Positions 6,346-13,743 are shown, counted from the stretch's first letter. The stretch: 16,951 nucleotides of DNA from Alphaproteobacteria bacterium (GCA_005883445.1 VAZL01000296.1:1-16951), one strand, 5' to 3'. Numbers and translations are program-made. Notes: generated from the letters alone by a model not told the origin.

Positions 6346-6565
6346 TTAAAGTCAGACATGAGATGATGCTTGGAAAAAAAACCGCTCCCGTGCAGTATCT
6401 TAGGGCGATTCGCCCGAGTTCCCCAGAGTGGGCACGCGCACGTTGGAACGAGGTTTGTTAACCACGCGTCGTTAATGTTCCGACTCGGTTCGTCCCAAGG
6501 CGTTTTCGAGGGCCGCCGCTGCGGCGTGCCGACCTGAGCCCGAAGCGGCGAGGAAGGGGACTGGC

Positions 6566-7267
6566 ATGCGCGTATTGCTGATTGAGGACGACAGTGCCAC
6601 CGCTCAATCGATTGAGCTGATGCTCAAGTCCGAGAGCTTCAACGTCTACACCACCGACTTGGGTGAAGAAGGCGTCGATCTCGGTAAACTCTACGACTAC
6701 GACATCATCCTGCTCGACCTGAACCTCCCGGACATGTCCGGTTTCGAGGTGCTGCGCTCGCTGCGCGTCTCCAAGGTGAAGACGCCCATTCTGATCCTCA
6801 CCGGGCTGGCCGGCATTGAGGACAAGGTCAGAGGCCTCGGCTTCGGCGCCGACGACTACATGACCAAGCCGTTCCACAAGGACGAGCTGGTGGCGCGCAT
6901 CCACGCCATCGTGCGCCGCTCCAAAGGCCACGCGCAGTCGGTGATCCAGACCGGCGACCTGGTGGTCAATCTCGATACCAAGACGGTGGAAGTGAACGGT
7001 GCGCGCGTGCATCTCACCGGCAAGGAATACCAGATGCTGGAGCTCTTGAGCCTGCGCAAAGGCACGACGCTGACCAAGGAGATGTTTCTCAACCATCTCT
7101 ACGGCGGCATGGACGAGCCCGAGCTCAAGATCATCGACGTCTTTATCTGCAAGCTGCGCAAGAAGCTCGCGAACGCGTCCAATGGCAAGAACTACATCGA
7201 GACGGTGTGGGGCCGCGGCTATGTGCTGCGCGAGCCGTCGGACGACGAGGCCCGCATCCCGGCGTGA
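6566..7267 (+). CDS. ctrA: Cell-cycle response regulator CtrA
   Basis: A 233-residue OmpR-type regulator, close to the 231 of Caulobacter CtrA. The receiver domain (residues 1-120) begins MRVLLIEDDSATAQSIELML. The phosphoacceptor is Asp51 in ILLDLNLPDMSG, at the same position as in known CtrA, with TGL and KPF motifs following. The winged-helix domain (about 125-225) has LTGKEYQMLELLSLRKGTTL and GRGYVLREP near its end. The start is supported by AGGAAGGGG shortly before the ATG. CtrA binds TTAA-type operators to control replication, division, motility and envelope genes; phosphate comes from CckA through ChpT, whose gene lies 2.2 kb downstream. The C-terminus ends in IPA rather than the Ala-Ala ClpXP signal of Caulobacter. 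A strong terminator follows. Confidence 0.97.
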   Translation: MRVLLIEDDSATAQSIELMLKSESFNVYTTDLGEEGVDLGKLYDYDIILLDLNLPDMSGFEVLRSLRVSKVKTPILILTGLAGIEDKVRGLGFGADDYMTKPFHKDELVARIHAIVRRSKGHAQSVIQTGDLVVNLDTKTVEVNGARVHLTGKEYQMLELLSLRKGTTLTKEMFLNHLYGGMDEPELKIIDVFICKLRKKLANASNGKNYIETVWGRGYVLREPSDDEARIPA

Positions 7268-7317
7268 CGAGTTTTCCAAGAGCCACCAACTCTCTCCTCC
7301 AGACTCGGACAATTCCG

Positions 7318-7344
7318 AACCCCGCCCGCCAAGGCGGGGTTTTT
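7318..7344 (+). terminator. Rho-independent terminator of ctrA
   Basis: CCCCGCC (7320-7326) pairs with GGCGGGG (7333-7339) around a six-base loop, and the flanking AA extends the stem into the following TTTTT (7340-7344). It lies 50 bases after the ctrA stop and separates ctrA from the reductase gene. Confidence 0.9.
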
Positions 7345-7430
7345 GTTGGCGCCGGAGCCCGCGCTTCCTGGTCAAGCTCGACAAACCATGACGTAAGCGA
7401 TTGGGGCGCGACGCCTTGGCGCGAGCGCGG

Positions 7431-7458
7431 TTGACCGTTGGCGCGCGGGTCGTAGAGT
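7431..7458 (+). promoter_or_regulatory. Sigma-70-type promoter candidate for the aldo/keto reductase operon
   Basis: TTGACC (7431-7436) and TAGAGT (7453-7458) are separated by 16 bases. Transcription would begin near 7465, leaving a leader of about 25 bases before the ATG at 7489, with no clear Shine-Dalgarno in it. Confidence 0.45.
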
Positions 7459-7488
7459 GCGCTCCCAATCGTTTCCACGCACCCGTCA

Positions 7489-8322
7489 ATGGCTCCCCCC
7501 TCGATCCCCACCTTGTCCGCCCACGGCGCCGACATGCCGGCTATCGGCTTTGGCACCTCCTCCTTGGGCGATTGCGGCGAGATCGTCGCAAGCGCGCTGA
7601 GCCTCGGCTATCGTCACATCGATACGGCCTGGAAATACGGTACCGAGCGCGGCGTCGGCGAAGGCATCCGCGCCTCCGGCGTGCCGCGCAATGAGATTTT
7701 TCTGACGACCAAGGTATCGCACGAATACCTGCGCGCCGACGACTTTGCGCGCTCGGTCGAGCAGAGCCTGAAGACTCTCGGCGTCGACTTCGTCGATCTC
7801 CTGCTCGTGCATTGGCCGAACCCGGAGATTCCACTCAGCGAGCCCATTCCCGCGCTTGCCAAGGCCAAACGGCAGGGACTTGCGCGCCATATCGGGGTTG
7901 CGAATTTCAACATCGCCATGCTCGACGAAGCGATCCGGCTCTGTCCGGAGCCGCTGGTCAATCTGCAGGCCGAGTATCACGCCCATCTCGACCAGACCAA
8001 GCTCACGGCGGCGTGCCGCCAGCGCGGTCTGATCTTCACCGCTTATTGCCCGCTGGGCCGCGGGCGTTTGTTGCGCGACCCGGTGCTCGCTGACATTGCC
8101 GCCCGCAAAGAACGCACCCTCGCTCAAATCGCGCTGCGCTGGCTGATCCAGCAGGGCAACATCGTTCCGATTCCACGCTCGTCGAACGCCGCGCGCATGG
8201 CCGAGAATCTCAATGTGTTCGACTTCGCGCTGACCGACGAGGAGATGGCGCGGATCGCGGCGCTCAAGCGGCCCGACGGCAGGATCGCCAATCCCGCGGG
8301 CCGCGCACCGGACTGGGATTGA
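7489..8322 (+). CDS. Aldo/keto reductase, DkgB-like
   Basis: A 277-residue single-domain enzyme, normal for the family. The catalytic tetrad is complete: Asp45 and Tyr50 in HIDTAWKYGTE, Lys75 in TTKVS and His108 in LLVHWP. Later family segments are also present: RHIGVANFN, the NLQAEYHAHL strand, and the cofactor-binding IPRSSNAARMAENL, which suits NADPH. Members reduce aldehydes and ketones such as methylglyoxal or 2,5-diketo-D-gluconate. The exact substrate cannot be read. The ATG at 7489 begins MAPPSIPTLSAHG; no good ribosome site precedes it. The hydrolase gene starts 18 bases after its stop, so the two probably form an operon. Confidence 0.92.
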   Translation: MAPPSIPTLSAHGADMPAIGFGTSSLGDCGEIVASALSLGYRHIDTAWKYGTERGVGEGIRASGVPRNEIFLTTKVSHEYLRADDFARSVEQSLKTLGVDFVDLLLVHWPNPEIPLSEPIPALAKAKRQGLARHIGVANFNIAMLDEAIRLCPEPLVNLQAEYHAHLDQTKLTAACRQRGLIFTAYCPLGRGRLLRDPVLADIAARKERTLAQIALRWLIQQGNIVPIPRSSNAARMAENLNVFDFALTDEEMARIAALKRPDGRIANPAGRAPDWD

Positions 8323-8339
8323 GACGGCGGGGACGGACG

Positions 8340-9437
8340 ATGACCAACACGCCGAAATATTTCATGTACTTTCCAGGCAACTACCGGTGGTCGGCGGCCT
8401 TCGTCAACATGCTCGGCCGCGCAGCCTACGGCGGCGCCGACATCAGCGAGCTGCACAAGATCGGACGGGCGCTCGCGGGCAAAGCCGCCGAGGACGACGA
8501 GGCCTGGTTCGACGCCTGCGTTTCGGTCGGCGACGAAGTGCGCGGCCACGCCGAGCGCTTCGCCGCGTCAGGCCATGCGGCTTCCGCCGCGGCCTTTTAT
8601 CTGCGCGCGTGTCACTATTATCAGATGGGCGAACGCTTTCGTACTCCGAAGGACAAGACCGCGCTCGATGCCTATCGCACCGCGGTCGATTGCTTCCACC
8701 GATTCGCCGCCCTTGCCGACGTCAAGATCGAGATCGTCGAGGTGCCGTTCGAAGACAAAAGCCTGCCGGGCTATTTCGTTCACGCGCAGAACAGGCGATC
8801 GGCGCGCGCACCGTGCGTCGTGTTCTTCGATGGCCTGGATGTTACCAAAGAGATCCAGTACCTCGCCGGCGTGCCGGACCTGATCAAGCGCGGCATCTCG
8901 GTCTTGGTGATGGATGGGCCGGGCACCGGTGAAGCGATCCGCTTTCGCGGCCTCGTCCTGCGCCACGATTATGAGAAGGCCGGTAGCGCCTGCATCGATT
9001 TCCTGGAAAAGCGCGACGACGTCGACAGCAACAAGATCGGCGTGGTTGCGATCAGCCTCGGCGGCTATTACGCGCCGCGCTGTGCTGCGCTCGAGCCGCG
9101 CTTTGCCGCCTGCATCGCCTGGGGGGCCGGCCACCACATCATGTGGATTCTGGGCGCCGCGACGCTCGAGGACGCATTGAAGCGGCTCGAGCCGTTCAAG
9201 CTCGACGGCATCGTGCAGAAGATGCGCTGCCCGTTCCTGGTGGTGCACGGCGAGGACGACGAGCAGATTCCGCTCAGCGATGCGCAGGCGCTCTATGATG
9301 CCTGCGGATCGAACGACAAGACGTTGCGCGTGTTCACCAGCGATGAAGGCGGCGCACAACACTGCCAGCGCGACTATCTCACGCTCGGCTGTGCGACCAT
9401 GTGGAACTGGTTCGAGGACAAGCTCCTGCGCGCGTAG
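8340..9437 (+). CDS. Alpha/beta hydrolase with N-terminal cap, DHPON-hydrolase-like
   Basis: A 365-residue protein. The start at 8340 gives MTNTPKYFMYFPGNYRWSAA; an earlier in-frame start at 8319 would overlap the reductase gene. Residues 1-150 form a helical cap region and about 155-365 form the hydrolase core. Likely catalytic residues are Ser239 in VAISLGGYY, Asp307 in HGEDDEQIP and His341 in GGAQHCQRDY. The FFDGLDVTKE and MDGPGTGEA segments resemble the family of 2,6-dihydroxypseudooxynicotine hydrolase, which cleaves C-C bonds next to a carbonyl, and its relatives in FrsA-like groups. It is cytoplasmic, with no export signal. It follows an aldo/keto reductase closely, so the two may act on one carbonyl compound (inference). 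The substrate is unknown. Confidence 0.85.
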   Translation: MTNTPKYFMYFPGNYRWSAAFVNMLGRAAYGGADISELHKIGRALAGKAAEDDEAWFDACVSVGDEVRGHAERFAASGHAASAAAFYLRACHYYQMGERFRTPKDKTALDAYRTAVDCFHRFAALADVKIEIVEVPFEDKSLPGYFVHAQNRRSARAPCVVFFDGLDVTKEIQYLAGVPDLIKRGISVLVMDGPGTGEAIRFRGLVLRHDYEKAGSACIDFLEKRDDVDSNKIGVVAISLGGYYAPRCAALEPRFAACIAWGAGHHIMWILGAATLEDALKRLEPFKLDGIVQKMRCPFLVVHGEDDEQIPLSDAQALYDACGSNDKTLRVFTSDEGGAQHCQRDYLTLGCATMWNWFEDKLLRA

Positions 9438-9458
9438 CGAACGACGCGCGCAGCGGCA

Positions 9459-10100
9459 TCAGCGGGTGGCAATGATGATCGCGTCGCCTTCGGCCTTGAG
9501 GTCGACCTCGAGCCCGCAGGCGCGGGCGAGCAGGCCGGCATAGAACGGCTGGATCGCGTGTGCGTCGACGGATCCGCTCTCGGAGACGCCCTGCAGCAGC
9601 GCCGGCACGGCTTGCGGGATACGGGCACTGACACCGGAGGCGGTGATGCGGAAGCCCATGTTCTCCCCTGCACCGACCGGATCCACCGCGAGCGTGCCGC
9701 CGCGCGGGATCGCCTGGCCCGCGATGATCAACAAGTTCAGAAGCAACTTGACCCGGTTTTTCGGCAACAGCACGCGCGGCAGGTTCCAGACGAGCTTGGT
9801 CTTGTCATCCTCGATGAACGCTTGCGCCATGGCGCGGGCGTCGCCGAGATCGACCTGCGCGCTGGCAGAGCCGGCGGCGCCGAAGGCGAGGCGGCAGAAT
9901 TGCAGCCGCGCCGACGCCGTCCTCGCGCTCCGCTTGATGAGGTCGAGCGCGAAAGTCTTGGTCTCCTCGTCGCTGTCCTTCTCCTCCAGCACTTCGAGTC
10001 CGTTGACGATGGCACCGGTCGGGCTGATGAGGTCGTGGCAAACGCGCGAACACAAAAGGGCGGCGAGATCGAGAGCATCAAGATCAACGGCTACGGACAT
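9459..10100 (-). CDS. chpT: Histidine phosphotransferase ChpT
   Basis: A 213-residue protein. The ATG at 10100 has GGAG eight bases upstream. The DHp-like helical hairpin covers about residues 8-80 and carries the phospho-accepting His22 in SRVCHDLISPTGAIVNGLE, a hallmark of ChpT. The rest is a degenerate ATPase-like domain: VWNLPRVLLPKNRVKLLLNLLIIA, then IQPFYAGLLARACGLEVDLKAEGD. It binds no ATP in known members. ChpT passes phosphate from the kinase CckA to CtrA and CpdR. It is encoded convergent to the alpha/beta hydrolase with a 21-base gap, and lies near ctrA. The identification rests on the His motif and full-length pattern and is strong. Confidence 0.93.
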   Translation of the reverse strand: MSVAVDLDALDLAALLCSRVCHDLISPTGAIVNGLEVLEEKDSDEETKTFALDLIKRSARTASARLQFCRLAFGAAGSASAQVDLGDARAMAQAFIEDDKTKLVWNLPRVLLPKNRVKLLLNLLIIAGQAIPRGGTLAVDPVGAGENMGFRITASGVSARIPQAVPALLQGVSESGSVDAHAIQPFYAGLLARACGLEVDLKAEGDAIIIATR

Positions 10101-10228
10101 GAGGACGTCTCCGGTAGGCGGGCCTCGGATCGGCGCAGCCGCGAGTGCTCGGCGCGAATCAAAACCATGGCACCGCTGATACACCGCAGCAGCGCGAGCT
10201 GCCAAGACTAGAACCGACAGCACCACCG

Positions 10229-10288
10229 GTGTCCCGACTCCGAAGGTCGCAAACCTGCGATGCGAACTGCGAAATCCGAGCGATGCTA
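10229..10288. repeat. Palindromic MITE-like element, diverged copy A
   Basis: The left arm GTGTCCCGACTCCGAAGG starts at 10229, and a weaker right arm TGCGAACTGCGAAATCCGAG ends near 10280, before CTAG at 10286-10289. The left arm matches that of copy B with few changes, while the right arm has lost its outer GGGACAC. It seems to be an older or damaged copy joined head to tail with copy B. Confidence 0.55.
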
Positions 10289-10361
10289 GTGTCCCGATTC
10301 CGAAGTTTGCAAGTCCTTGCGGCGCATTCTCGTGCGAACTTCGGAATCAAAGGGACACTAG
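10286..10361. repeat. Palindromic MITE-like element, intact copy B (76 bp)
   Basis: The left arm CTAGTGTCCCGATTCCGAAG begins at 10286. The right end, read on the minus strand from 10361, is CTAGTGTCCCTTTGATTCCG, followed by AAGTTCGC. The arms match apart from a three-base insertion and one change. The ends C-TA-GTGTCCC fit a TA target duplication, as made by IS630/Tc1-mariner transposases. No transposase is encoded. Pairing is seen directly; mobility is inferred. Confidence 0.7.
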
Positions 10362-10459
10362 CAAACTTTTGACTCTAGTGTGGTTTTGGATTTGAGCTTC
10401 TATGCCCGCTTACGGCTTCAATGCTAGGAATTCAAATCCGCCACTGCAGGAGCGGGAGC

Positions 10460-11326
10460 TTGCGACCGCACGATGACATCGCGGCTGTAGACGGCCGGCT
10501 GCTCGACGAGCTCACCACCATCGTCTCGGCGGCGGCGGCCGCCATCCTTGCGGCCCGCGCGGGTTCGCTCGAGGTCCGGGCCAAGGCCGATCTTTCTCCG
10601 GTCACCGCCGCCGATCACGCGGCCGAGGCGCTGATCCTCGAAGGACTTGCCCGCCTGCTCCCCGGCATGTGCGTGGTGTCGGAGGAGGCGGCGGGGTGCG
10701 CGCCCCCCGACCGCATTCCCGGCAGCTTCGTCCTGGTCGACCCCCTCGACGGCACCCGCGAGCTGCTCGCCGGGCGCGATGAGTTCACGATCAATGTTGC
10801 GCTCGTGAGCGGCGGATCTCCGCGTCTTGGCATTATCGCCGCCCCGGCGTGGGGAGTCCTGTGGCGGGGGATTGTGGGGCGCGGCGCCGAGCGGCTGCGT
10901 CTTGCGCCCGGAGCGCCGGCGAGCGGCGCACACGAGCGCAGCGCCATTCGAAGTAGGCCTTCGCCGCGCTCGGGCCTCATTGCGGTGGTCAGCCGCTCGC
11001 ACCTCGAACCGCAGACCCAGGCGCTCCTGGCACGACTGCCGATCGCGGACCGGCGCGCGTGCGGATCGGCGGTCAAATTCGGCCAGATCGCCGAAGGATC
11101 CGCCGACGTCTATCCGCGCCTCTCCGCCACTTGCGAATGGGACGTGGCGGCCGGCCACGCGGTGGTTGTGGCCGCCGGCGGCGCCGTCGTCACGCCGGAG
11201 GGCGCGCCGCTGACCTATGGGCGGGTGTTCGAGAGCTTCCGCGTTCCGGCCTTTGTTGCATGGGGCGACCCCTCGGCCGTCAGCAGGTTCGACGGGCCCG
11301 CGCCTGCTCAAAGCCCATTGCGCTAA
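10460..11326 (+). CDS. cysQ: 3'(2'),5'-bisphosphate nucleotidase CysQ (inositol monophosphatase family)
   Basis: A protein of about 288 residues from a TTG at 10460, chosen because AGGAG lies seven to eight bases before it; an in-frame ATG at 10421 adds 13 residues but has no ribosome site. Family motifs run in order: KADLSPVTAADHAAE (41-55), SEE (74-76), the metal-binding DPLDGTRELLAGRDEFTIN (94-112) and WDVAAGHAVV (227-236). CysQ removes the 3' phosphate from PAP and PAPS, which keeps sulphate assimilation and RNA turnover working; the metal is Mg2+. The GTRE after DPLDG is typical of CysQ rather than of inositol monophosphatase. It has no close operon partner. The complete motif set suggests an active enzyme. 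Confidence 0.87.
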   Translation: MRPHDDIAAVDGRLLDELTTIVSAAAAAILAARAGSLEVRAKADLSPVTAADHAAEALILEGLARLLPGMCVVSEEAAGCAPPDRIPGSFVLVDPLDGTRELLAGRDEFTINVALVSGGSPRLGIIAAPAWGVLWRGIVGRGAERLRLAPGAPASGAHERSAIRSRPSPRSGLIAVVSRSHLEPQTQALLARLPIADRRACGSAVKFGQIAEGSADVYPRLSATCEWDVAAGHAVVVAAGGAVVTPEGAPLTYGRVFESFRVPAFVAWGDPSAVSRFDGPAPAQSPLR

Positions 11327-11566
11327 AGACGAGGGCGCCCGCTCTTTACGTGCAGCTCAAGCTAGCATTGGTGCGGTGAGCCGCTCCCGCGGCGGCGCCC
11401 CCGACCGGACCGCAAATTAAAGCGAAACCTTCCGTTGTCGCCGCCGTGCCGTCATAGTCTTGCCGGTCATGGGGCGATTCGGTTGCGGTTTGGCCGCAAA
11501 GTCGAGGTACCTGTGTGCGTGACGGGTGTAAGCGGAGTTGACCTCTTGCTGTCCATGGAGCACTCG

Positions 11567-12217
11567 ATGCGCGCCGTGACGCGAACCATCGCTCTCGTTC
11601 TGGTCATGCTCGGCTTGGGAAGCGCGCCGCTGGCGGCCCAAGCCAATCCGCCGCCGGCCCAGGCCAATCCTCCGCCGCCGCCGGCTCAAGCCAATCCTCC
11701 TCCGCCGCCGCCGGGCAGTGCCGCTCCGCAAGGCCCGCAATATTCCTCGAACGAAATCGTCGATGCCGGTCACCGTTTCTTCGGCACCATCTCGCGGGGG
11801 CTCGCGCAGATCGTCGAGAAGGCGGGGAGCCAATTCGGACTCCCCAACGGCTACGTGCTGGGACAGGAAGCCGGCGGGGCGATGGTCGCCGGGCTGCGTT
11901 ACGGCGAAGGCATCCTCTACACCAAGAACGCCGGCGACCTCAGGGTCTTTTGGCAAGGGCCTTCGCTCGGCTTCGACTTCGGCGGCGAAGGCGCGCGCAC
12001 GATGATGCTGGTCTACAATCTGCCGGCCACCGATGCGATCTACCAGCGTTTTGCAGGCATCGACGGCTCGGCCTACTTCGTCGGCGGCTTGGGAATGACG
12101 GCGTTGACGATGAACAATATCGTCGTAGTCCCGATCCGCACCGGGGTCGGAGTTCGTCTCGGCGCCAATGTCGGCTATCTCAAATTCACGCCGACGGCGA
12201 CCTGGAACCCGTTCTGA
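11567..12217 (+). CDS. eipA: DUF1134 periplasmic envelope protein, EipA homologue
   Basis: A 216-residue protein. The ATG at 11567 has GGAG six bases upstream; the open frame reaches back to 11435 but that part lacks family resemblance. Residues 1 to about 24 form an export signal (MRAVTRTIALVLVMLGLGSA, then an LAAQA cleavage region). A Pro-rich spacer follows with three AQANPPP-type repeats, to about residue 52. The DUF1134 domain starts near YSSNEIVDAGHRFFGTISRG and ends NVGYLKFTPTATWNPF; its FGLPNGYVLGQEAGGAMVAGLRYG and LVYNLPATDAIYQRFAGIDG segments are typical. In Brucella, EipA is a small periplasmic beta-barrel needed for envelope stress resistance, and its gene is reported as CtrA-activated. 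Here one TTAA lies at 11417-11420, but no full CtrA box was seen. Confidence 0.88.
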   Translation: MRAVTRTIALVLVMLGLGSAPLAAQANPPPAQANPPPPPAQANPPPPPPGSAAPQGPQYSSNEIVDAGHRFFGTISRGLAQIVEKAGSQFGLPNGYVLGQEAGGAMVAGLRYGEGILYTKNAGDLRVFWQGPSLGFDFGGEGARTMMLVYNLPATDAIYQRFAGIDGSAYFVGGLGMTALTMNNIVVVPIRTGVGVRLGANVGYLKFTPTATWNPF

Positions 12218-12347
12218 ACCGGACGGAGAATTCGAGCGATACCTTTCGCAGGGGCGGCCGCAGGGCCGACGATGGGGAGCGGGTGCGGGGCGAAACCACA
12301 CGACTGAGCGTCATTCACGAAATGCTTGCTCTGGTTTAGTTTAACCG

Positions 12348-12370
12348 CCACCCGCGCTGGTAGCGGGTGG
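12348..12370 (+). promoter_or_regulatory. Perfect 8-bp stem-loop before the coiled-coil gene
   Basis: CCACCCGC (12348-12355) pairs with GCGGGTGG (12363-12370) around a seven-base loop. No T tract follows. It lies about 55 bases before the start at 12424 and could be a leader structure, an operator, or a weak terminator for eipA. Confidence 0.35.
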
Positions 12371-12423
12371 TCCAGCGTGGCATTCTGGTGAGAATTGGGG
12401 ATTGATCGGGTTTAGGAGGCGTC

Positions 12424-13743
12424 ATGGTCGAACAGATCATGTATATCGGGATCGGGTTTTTGATCGCGGGCTTGCTCGTTATCGGCGTTATTCCATTGGT
12501 GCACGCGCGCGCGGTACGCCTCACCATGCGCCGCCTGGAAGCTCTCACCCCGTTGTCGATCGCGGAAATTCAGGCCGACAAGGATCAATTGCGCGCCGAA
12601 TTCGCCATGACCATGAGCCGCCTCGAGATGAGCGTCGAGCAGATGAAGGCGAAAACGACGAACCAGCTCGCAGAACTCAGCCGGAAAAGCGAAGCGATCG
12701 GCCGCCTCAAACTCGAGCTCGGCGAGAAGACCGCCGCGCTGTTTGCGCTCGAAGCCAAGGAAAAGCAGCTCTCCGACGACCTGCAGACCACGCAAACCGA
12801 ACTCGCCGCCAAGACGGTCGCGCTCGAGGAATCGGAGCGCGCGCTCGCGAGCGCGCGGACCGAGCTCGTCCAGGTCACTGCCAACTTCAACGACGCCTCC
12901 GTCGCGGCGGGCGGCCAGCGCGTGGAGCTGGTGGCGCTGCGCGCGCAGACCGAGGCGCTGAAGGGCCAGATCGACAGCTACGAGAAAGAGACCAAGGCGC
13001 TGTGGGATCACCTCAACAGCAAGACCGCCGAGCTCGAGGCGGCGAAACAGCAGCTTGCCGAGGAGCGCGGGCGCGCCGACAATCTGGCCAATCGCATCGG
13101 CGAGCTCGACCACCAGCTCACCGCGCAAACGGCGGAATCGGAGGTCCTCGGCGGCCGCGTTCAGGAGCTCGCCGCGCAACTCAACGAGCAGGGGCAACCG
13201 ATATCGGATCGCGAAGGCGCCTCCGAAGACTTCCGCAACGCGGCGCCGAACGCCCAGAAAATCGAAGCGGAAATTCGCGCCCAGTTGGCTGAACTGGAAG
13301 ATCGCCACCGCCTGGCGTTGGCGACCATCAAGACGGAGAAGTCGCTGATCGAAACCGAGCTCAAACGGTCGCAAGACGAGCGTGACAAGTTGCAGCGCGA
13401 GATGGCGGCGGTGAAACGCGACGCCGAAAACGCCGGAGCGTACGAGCGCATGGAAAATGCCGTGCTGCGCGAGCGTATCGATGAGGTGGCCGCGGAGGTC
13501 GCTCAGCTGACCGCCACGCTCGAAGGACCGGACTCGCCGATCGAGACGATCCTCGATGCCGGACGACCGGCAGCGCCCGCCGGGAATGGACCGCTCTCAG
13601 CCGTCCCCGTTCGAGCCGGTGAATCCAAAGGCACGCTCGCGGACCGCATCCGTACCTTGCAGGCGCGTGCATCGCGCGGCGCCCCGGCTCAGCGCGGCGC
13701 GAAGCGGAGCGCTGTGCCGCGCGGAGCGCGCGCGGACAAGTGA
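12424..13743 (+). CDS. Membrane-anchored coiled-coil protein, unknown function
   Basis: A 439-residue protein with a near-ideal AGGAGG (12414-12419) four bases before the ATG. One N-terminal membrane helix, about residues 5-27 (IMYIGIGFLIAGLLVIGVIP), is followed by a basic patch (HARAVRLTMRR), so the long remainder should face the cytoplasm. Residues of about 45-240 and 275-385 are heptad-rich coiled coil with many Glu, Lys, Ala and Leu (QLRAEFAMTMSRLEMSVEQM and LAEERGRADNLANRIGELDH are examples), broken near 255 by QGQPISDRE. The last 55 residues are disordered and Arg-rich. It resembles a conserved hypothetical protein of Bradyrhizobium relatives. A scaffold or envelope/division role is possible but is pure inference. 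Confidence 0.8.
   Translation: MVEQIMYIGIGFLIAGLLVIGVIPLVHARAVRLTMRRLEALTPLSIAEIQADKDQLRAEFAMTMSRLEMSVEQMKAKTTNQLAELSRKSEAIGRLKLELGEKTAALFALEAKEKQLSDDLQTTQTELAAKTVALEESERALASARTELVQVTANFNDASVAAGGQRVELVALRAQTEALKGQIDSYEKETKALWDHLNSKTAELEAAKQQLAEERGRADNLANRIGELDHQLTAQTAESEVLGGRVQELAAQLNEQGQPISDREGASEDFRNAAPNAQKIEAEIRAQLAELEDRHRLALATIKTEKSLIETELKRSQDERDKLQREMAAVKRDAENAGAYERMENAVLRERIDEVAAEVAQLTATLEGPDSPIETILDAGRPAAPAGNGPLSAVPVRAGESKGTLADRIRTLQARASRGAPAQRGAKRSAVPRGARADK

Larger units (their letters stand above)
5971..6565. promoter_or_regulatory. Divergent fliJ/ctrA control region
   Basis: These 595 bases hold no credible gene. They are richer in A and T than their surroundings near the ctrA side and carry five TTAA tetramers (6230, 6254, 6346, 6458, 6472) and four GANTC sites (6318, 6326, 6341, 6482). 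In Caulobacter, TTAA-N7-TTAA is the CtrA operator and GANTC is methylated by CcrM, and both act on the ctrA promoters. A run of eight A bases lies near 6372. No certain -35/-10 pair was found. Confidence 0.6.
10101..10459. other. Intergenic stretch between chpT and cysQ
   Basis: These 359 bases hold no credible gene. Their main content is the tandem palindromic element at 10229-10361. The chpT promoter should lie in the part below 10230, but no clear box was found. A further CTAGTG lies at 10375-10380, just beyond the element. Confidence 0.5.

Noticed and set aside
6458..6475. TTAA pair as a second CtrA box
   Set aside because: The gap is 10 bases instead of 7, so it does not meet the operator consensus; it is counted only as part of the TTAA-rich region.
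6458..7489. 343-residue minus-strand open frame
   Set aside because: It is antisense to ctrA, which is certain.
8568..9362. 264-residue minus-strand open frame
   Set aside because: It is antisense to the alpha/beta hydrolase with its Ser, Asp and His motifs.
10424..11311. 295-residue minus-strand open frame
   Set aside because: It is antisense to cysQ, which carries the full motif set.
12412..13374. 320-residue minus-strand open frame
   Set aside because: It is antisense to the coiled-coil gene; Leu/Arg-rich shadows are common opposite Glu/Lys-rich helices in GC-rich DNA.
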